Assembly (NCBI GenBank): GCA_900316685.1
Contig: ONDS01000009.1
Location: 62,001 to 126,000, forward strand
Source of the DNA: an uncultured Prevotellaceae bacterium
GTDB taxonomy: Bacteria > Bacteroidota > Bacteroidia > Bacteroidales > Bacteroidaceae
Reading direction: 5' to 3'
DNA length: 64,000 nucleotides
The position numbers and the translations under genes were made by a program. Each line of letters begins with the position of its first letter. Within the stretch, counting starts at the first letter, position 1. The notes beneath the pieces were generated by a model, which did not search any database, was not told the DNA's origin, and worked only from the letters and a program-made list of their open reading frames with translations. Below are positions 61,092 to 64,000 of the stretch, piece by piece.

Positions 61092-61889
61092 TCAGGACGG
61101 TAGGTTGGTGAAAACACGGCGGACATTGATGGTGGTCTGGCGTGCCACCTCTTCGTCGTCAACCCCATAACAGGCGGCCAACTTGCTGATAACATGCAAA
61201 AGGAAGGCACTCTCATTGCGTTTTCCCCTCATGGGCACAGGAGCCATGTAAGGAGCATCCGTCTCCAACACGATGCGCTCCAAAGGAACGTTCTCAGCCA
61301 GCACCTCGGGCAGGTGACTCTTCTTGAAGGTGAGCACCCCGCCGATACCCAGCACGAAACCCGGGAAGGACAGCAGTTCAGCCGCCTCGAAGGCATTGCC
61401 CGTAAAGCAATGGAACACCCCACCCGACAAGCGGTCTTGGTATTTTCTGAGCACGCGCGTCACCTCTTGTTGCCCTTTCCTGCAATGAATCATCAGCGGC
61501 AACTGTAGGTCGACCGCCCATTGCACTTGTCGTTCGAAGGCCAGCACCTGTTGCTCTTCAAACTCGCGACTCCAATAATAGTCTATGCCCACCTCGCCGA
61601 TGGCCACCACCATTTCGCGCACCTCGGGGCGGACGATGACCTGCCAGATAGCATTGAGCTGTTCTTCCCAATCATCCTTCACCTCCTCAGGATGCAGTCC
61701 GAGCATCGGGAAGGCAAAACCGGGATACTGGTTGCACGTGTCGAGCACCGTTTGTGTCGACGCCACGTCGATGGCAGGAATAAGCACCTTGTCCACCCCC
61801 GCCTCCATGGCCCGTTGCATCACCTCACGCCTATCGTCGGCGAATTCCTCGCCATCGAGGTGAGCATGTGTATCTACGAACCTCATCAA
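61092..61889 (-). CDS. TatD-family metal-dependent hydrolase
   Basis: 265 aa of the amidohydrolase (TIM-barrel) fold: 'RFVDTHAHLDGEEF' (HxH near 8-10), 'GEVGIDYYW' (Glu near 97), 'MIHCRKGQQE' (His near 137), 'HCFTGN' (near 160) and 'LETDAPYMAPVPM' (Asp near 210) supply the metal and catalytic ligands. TatD-type enzymes act as 3'-5' DNases or in D-aminoacyl-tRNA and quality-control roles. It overlaps the polyprenyl synthetase stop by 4 bp, so the two are co-translated. Confidence 0.92.
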   Translation of the reverse strand: MMRFVDTHAHLDGEEFADDRREVMQRAMEAGVDKVLIPAIDVASTQTVLDTCNQYPGFAFPMLGLHPEEVKDDWEEQLNAIWQVIVRPEVREMVVAIGEVGIDYYWSREFEEQQVLAFERQVQWAVDLQLPLMIHCRKGQQEVTRVLRKYQDRLSGGVFHCFTGNAFEAAELLSFPGFVLGIGGVLTFKKSHLPEVLAENVPLERIVLETDAPYMAPVPMRGKRNESAFLLHVISKLAACYGVDDEEVARQTTINVRRVFTNLPS

Positions 61890-62857
61890 TACTCCCTTTC
61901 CATCATGCCATTGATATAATCGGAGAGCAACTGCTTGCGCTCATTAGGGAGCTGCACCGCATCGAGGCACTGCTTGCACTCATTGAAATATGCACGGATG
62001 CGCTTCTGCGCCAACTCCGCCACGCCTATCTCGTCGTAGAGACGTGTCACCGCCTGTATCTTCTCCTGAGGGATGAAATCATCGGCTTCCACCCAGTGCA
62101 ACAGTTCTTCGCGCTGCCGCTCATTGGCCAGGTTGAAAGCATTGATGAGCATATATGTCTTCTTGTTGGAGAGGATATCTCCACCAATGTTCTTGCCGAA
62201 CACCTTCGGGTCGCCGTAGACATCGAGGAAGTCGTCCTGGAGTTGGAAGGCCAGCCCCAGCCGTTCTCCACATTGGTAGAGCTTTTCGCGGTCGGCATCG
62301 GGCGCCTCCGCCAGCACAGCCCCCATCTTCATGGCACAAGCGAGCAAGACACTCGTCTTGAGTCTGATCATCTCGATATACTCCTCTTCCTTCACATCCA
62401 TGCGCTGTTCAAAATCCATGTCGTATTGCTGTCCGATCATGATTTCAAGCGATGTCTGGTTGAACAGGTCGAGCACCTCTTTTTGTTTGGAGGGGTCGCA
62501 CTCGCACATGCCCTTATAAGCCAGGATAATCATGGCATCGCCCGAGAGGATGGCCGTATTGGCGTCCCACTTCTTATGTACGGTGGGCTGTCCGCGGCGC
62601 ATATCCGCATTGTCCATCAGGTCGTCGTGCAGCAAGGTGAAGTTATGATACGTTTCCAGCGCCGAAGCCGCGGCGATGATACGTTCTGGATGCTCGCGGT
62701 AGAGTTGGTAGGTGAGCATCATGAGCATGGGGCGAATACGTTTGCCTCCCAGCGTGAGCACATACTGTATGGGTTCGTAGAGCGAGGCGGGTTGATGGTT
62801 CTCACCCACTGTGCGGAGATGGTCGTTGACCAATTTCAATATTTCCGATGAAGACAT
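61886..62857 (-). CDS. Polyprenyl (isoprenoid) diphosphate synthase
   Basis: 323 aa of the trans-isoprenyl diphosphate synthase family. The first Asp-rich motif 'LLHDDLMDNADMRRG' (DDxxD near 83-87) and the second 'AFQLQDDFLDVYGD' (near 212) are intact, along with 'GGKRIRPML' near the N-terminus. It condenses isopentenyl diphosphate with allylic primers for quinone or undecaprenyl carriers; the product length cannot be read from sequence here. It is the first gene of a two-gene operon with tatD. An AGTTTTG repeat run lies just before its start. Confidence 0.93.
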   Translation of the reverse strand: MSSSEILKLVNDHLRTVGENHQPASLYEPIQYVLTLGGKRIRPMLMMLTYQLYREHPERIIAAASALETYHNFTLLHDDLMDNADMRRGQPTVHKKWDANTAILSGDAMIILAYKGMCECDPSKQKEVLDLFNQTSLEIMIGQQYDMDFEQRMDVKEEEYIEMIRLKTSVLLACAMKMGAVLAEAPDADREKLYQCGERLGLAFQLQDDFLDVYGDPKVFGKNIGGDILSNKKTYMLINAFNLANERQREELLHWVEADDFIPQEKIQAVTRLYDEIGVAELAQKRIRAYFNECKQCLDAVQLPNERKQLLSDYINGMMEREY

Positions 62858-62898
62858 ATGATGAATTTTGAGTTTTGAGTTTTGAATGATGATTTAGG

Positions 62899-63618
62899 TT
62901 ATATTTTGAAGACGATGGGGAGCCTTACGAGGGTACGACAGGGCTTGCCCTCGTTTTCTCCTGGCGACCAGGTAGGCATCATGTTGAGCACGCGCAACGC
63001 CTCCTTGTCGAGCAGGGGATCGACGCCCCGGAGCACCTTGACATCGGCTATGGAGCCATCCTTATTGACCACGAAGGTGGTGACTACCGTGCCTTGCAGG
63101 TTTCGTTGCTTGGCCGGAGCGGGATATTGGAGGTTGGCGGTGAGCCATTTGATGAACTCCACCATTCCGCCAGGGAACTCCGGATATTGCTGCACCACGC
63201 GCAGCACCACCTCGTTGTTGTTGGCATCGACCACGACAGGTGCCGCAGCTGTGGAAGGAAGGAGTTGCGCCTGTTCCGGGTCAACAGCCGGTAGCTCGGC
63301 CTGCCCCTTGTCGGCCTGTGCCTGTGGCTGTGGCTCTTCCACCACCTCGTCGACCACCGTCTCCACAGGATTGACCTTGATGGTGGGCACCACGGGGTGG
63401 GTCTGCGCAACCACCATATCACGTGGGTCGAGAACAGGCACCATCTCCATGTCGGAAGCCATCTCGTCGAACAGAGCCTCATCCACCATCTGTTCGTCCG
63501 ACGAGGAGTTCCACTCCATGGCCGCCACGAAGAGCGCCAAGGCCAACACCAGTCCCATGAGGAATCCGGTGGTCCTTTGCTTTTCGAGAGAGGCCGAGGC
63601 CGATTTTTTCACTTCCAT
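62899..63618 (-). CDS. TonB-family energy transducer
   Basis: 239 aa. A cytoplasmic start and one transmembrane helix (about 17-37, 'TTGFLMGLVLALALFVAAME') precede an acidic, Pro/Val-rich periplasmic linker and the TonB C-terminal domain (about 145-239: 'YPEFPGGMVEFIKWLTANLQ', 'GTVVTTFVVNKDGSIADVKV', ending 'PCRTLVRLPIVFKI'). It would couple the proton gradient to outer-membrane transporters. It has its own promoter (minus-strand TATTTTTG at 63700-63707) and is divergent from porQ. Confidence 0.9.
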   Translation of the reverse strand: MEVKKSASASLEKQRTTGFLMGLVLALALFVAAMEWNSSSDEQMVDEALFDEMASDMEMVPVLDPRDMVVAQTHPVVPTIKVNPVETVVDEVVEEPQPQAQADKGQAELPAVDPEQAQLLPSTAAAPVVVDANNNEVVLRVVQQYPEFPGGMVEFIKWLTANLQYPAPAKQRNLQGTVVTTFVVNKDGSIADVKVLRGVDPLLDKEALRVLNMMPTWSPGENEGKPCRTLVRLPIVFKI

Positions 63619-63699
63619 ATCAGGCAGCCGACGATTATTATAGGGGCGCCATTCAATAAACTCGCCCCAATTACGTTATATTAAAAAAGAATTCACCTG

Positions 63700-63738
63700 C
63701 AAAAATAACTCAGATATTTTAAAAAAGGTGTATCTTTG
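63700..63738. promoter_or_regulatory. Divergent -7 elements of tonB-like gene and porQ
   Basis: The minus strand has TATTTTTG (63700-63707) for the TonB-family gene; the plus strand has TATCTTTG (63731-63738) 18 bp before the porQ ATG. Confidence 0.6.
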
Positions 63739-63756
63739 CCGAGAAATTAAGCTATC

Positions 63757-64000
63757 ATGACGAAAAAAACCACCATAGCACTAATACTTTGGACTTTCGC
63801 CTTGTTGGTGAGCGCCCAAGAGAGCCGCACGGAGTATAATTTTCTCCGTCTGCCCGTAAGTGCCCACGGTGCCGCCTTGGGTGGTGACAACATCACGCTG
63901 ATAGAAGATGATGCCTCGCTCATCTTCTCCAACCCCGCCTTGCTGCGGTCGGTGAACAGCCGCACCATCGGTCTGAACTATATGAACTACATGTCGGGTG
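63757..64000 (+). CDS. porQ: PorQ-family T9SS protein (start only)
   Basis: The first 81 codons are in the window. A signal peptide ('MTKKTTIALILWTFALLVSA') is followed by 'YNFLRLPVSAHGAALGGDNI' and 'DDASLIFSNPALL', the characteristic opening of PorQ, an outer-membrane beta-barrel subunit of the type IX secretion system. In Porphyromonas it belongs to the attachment complex with PorU, PorV and PorZ. Its presence fits the T9SS-like tails on the secreted proteins at 10707, 13432 and 23594. Confidence 0.8.
   Translation, partial: MTKKTTIALILWTFALLVSAQESRTEYNFLRLPVSAHGAALGGDNITLIEDDASLIFSNPALLRSVNSRTIGLNYMNYMSG

Overview
The window looks like the chromosome of a Bacteroidota bacterium close to Prevotella. 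Many genes are preceded by the Bacteroidota -7 element TAnnTTTG (usually TATCTTTG or TAACTTTG). Secreted proteins end in type IX secretion (T9SS)-like C-terminal domains and a porQ-like gene starts at the right edge. The gene set (tandem GH43-CBM6 enzyme, CotH-like protein, DUF3857 transglutaminases, paired deoxynucleoside kinases, Ycf46-like ATPase) fits that group. Core DNA is visibly GC-richer than two AT-richer accessory blocks at about 1-10 kb and 44-59.4 kb.

Block 1 (1-8509, minus strand) is a tightly packed five-gene operon: a small unknown protein, a 1354-aa superfamily 1 helicase, a 793-aa PLD-fold protein, a protein resembling DUF1257 (Ycf35) with a DUF2997-like tail, and a Ycf46-like AAA+ ATPase cut by the window edge. 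I know of no named system with this composition and regard it as the best candidate here for an undescribed conflict/defence system. It is followed by debris: a BT4734/VirE-type to mobilisation-protein chimera, then a truncated rfbF joined directly to the tail of a MATE transporter gene (10.0-10.6 kb).

The core region (10.7-43.7 kb) holds two large secreted T9SS-type proteins and a small acidic peptide gene; pyrH, birA, yraN and tadA; a Na/Pi cotransporter with a PhoB/PhoR-like two-component pair; a CotH-like protein and a DUF5715 lipoprotein; a tandem GH43-CBM6 enzyme with an esterase, separated by a palindromic 16-bp repeat array; sstT; a GrpE-like/LysM pair; an SPFH-SHOCT protein with two zinc-ribbon proteins; a five-gene operon of two deoxynucleoside kinases, a HAD hydrolase and two DUF3857 transglutaminases; a nitroreductase lipoprotein; a MaoC-like dehydratase and a phosphate butyryltransferase.

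Block 2 (44.3-58.9 kb, minus strand) is a nine-gene phage-defence-type operon resembling BREX type 3: XRE regulator, small protein, BrxC/PglY-like (DUF6079) ATPase, zinc-ribbon DNA methyltransferase, AlbA_2/RecG-type ATP-binding protein, PglZ, a 205-aa protein in the BrxA position, a Z1-domain helicase-like ATPase and a SprT-like metalloprotease. A palindrome overlaps the promoter of the regulator gene, and two arrays of 11-bp repeats lie before pglZ. The block abuts tRNA-Ser(GGA), whose 3' end is repeated in tandem three more times on the island side, as expected for an integration hotspot. The right end (59.6-64 kb) is core again: PagL-like lipid A deacylase, tatD, polyprenyl synthetase, TonB-family protein and the start of porQ.
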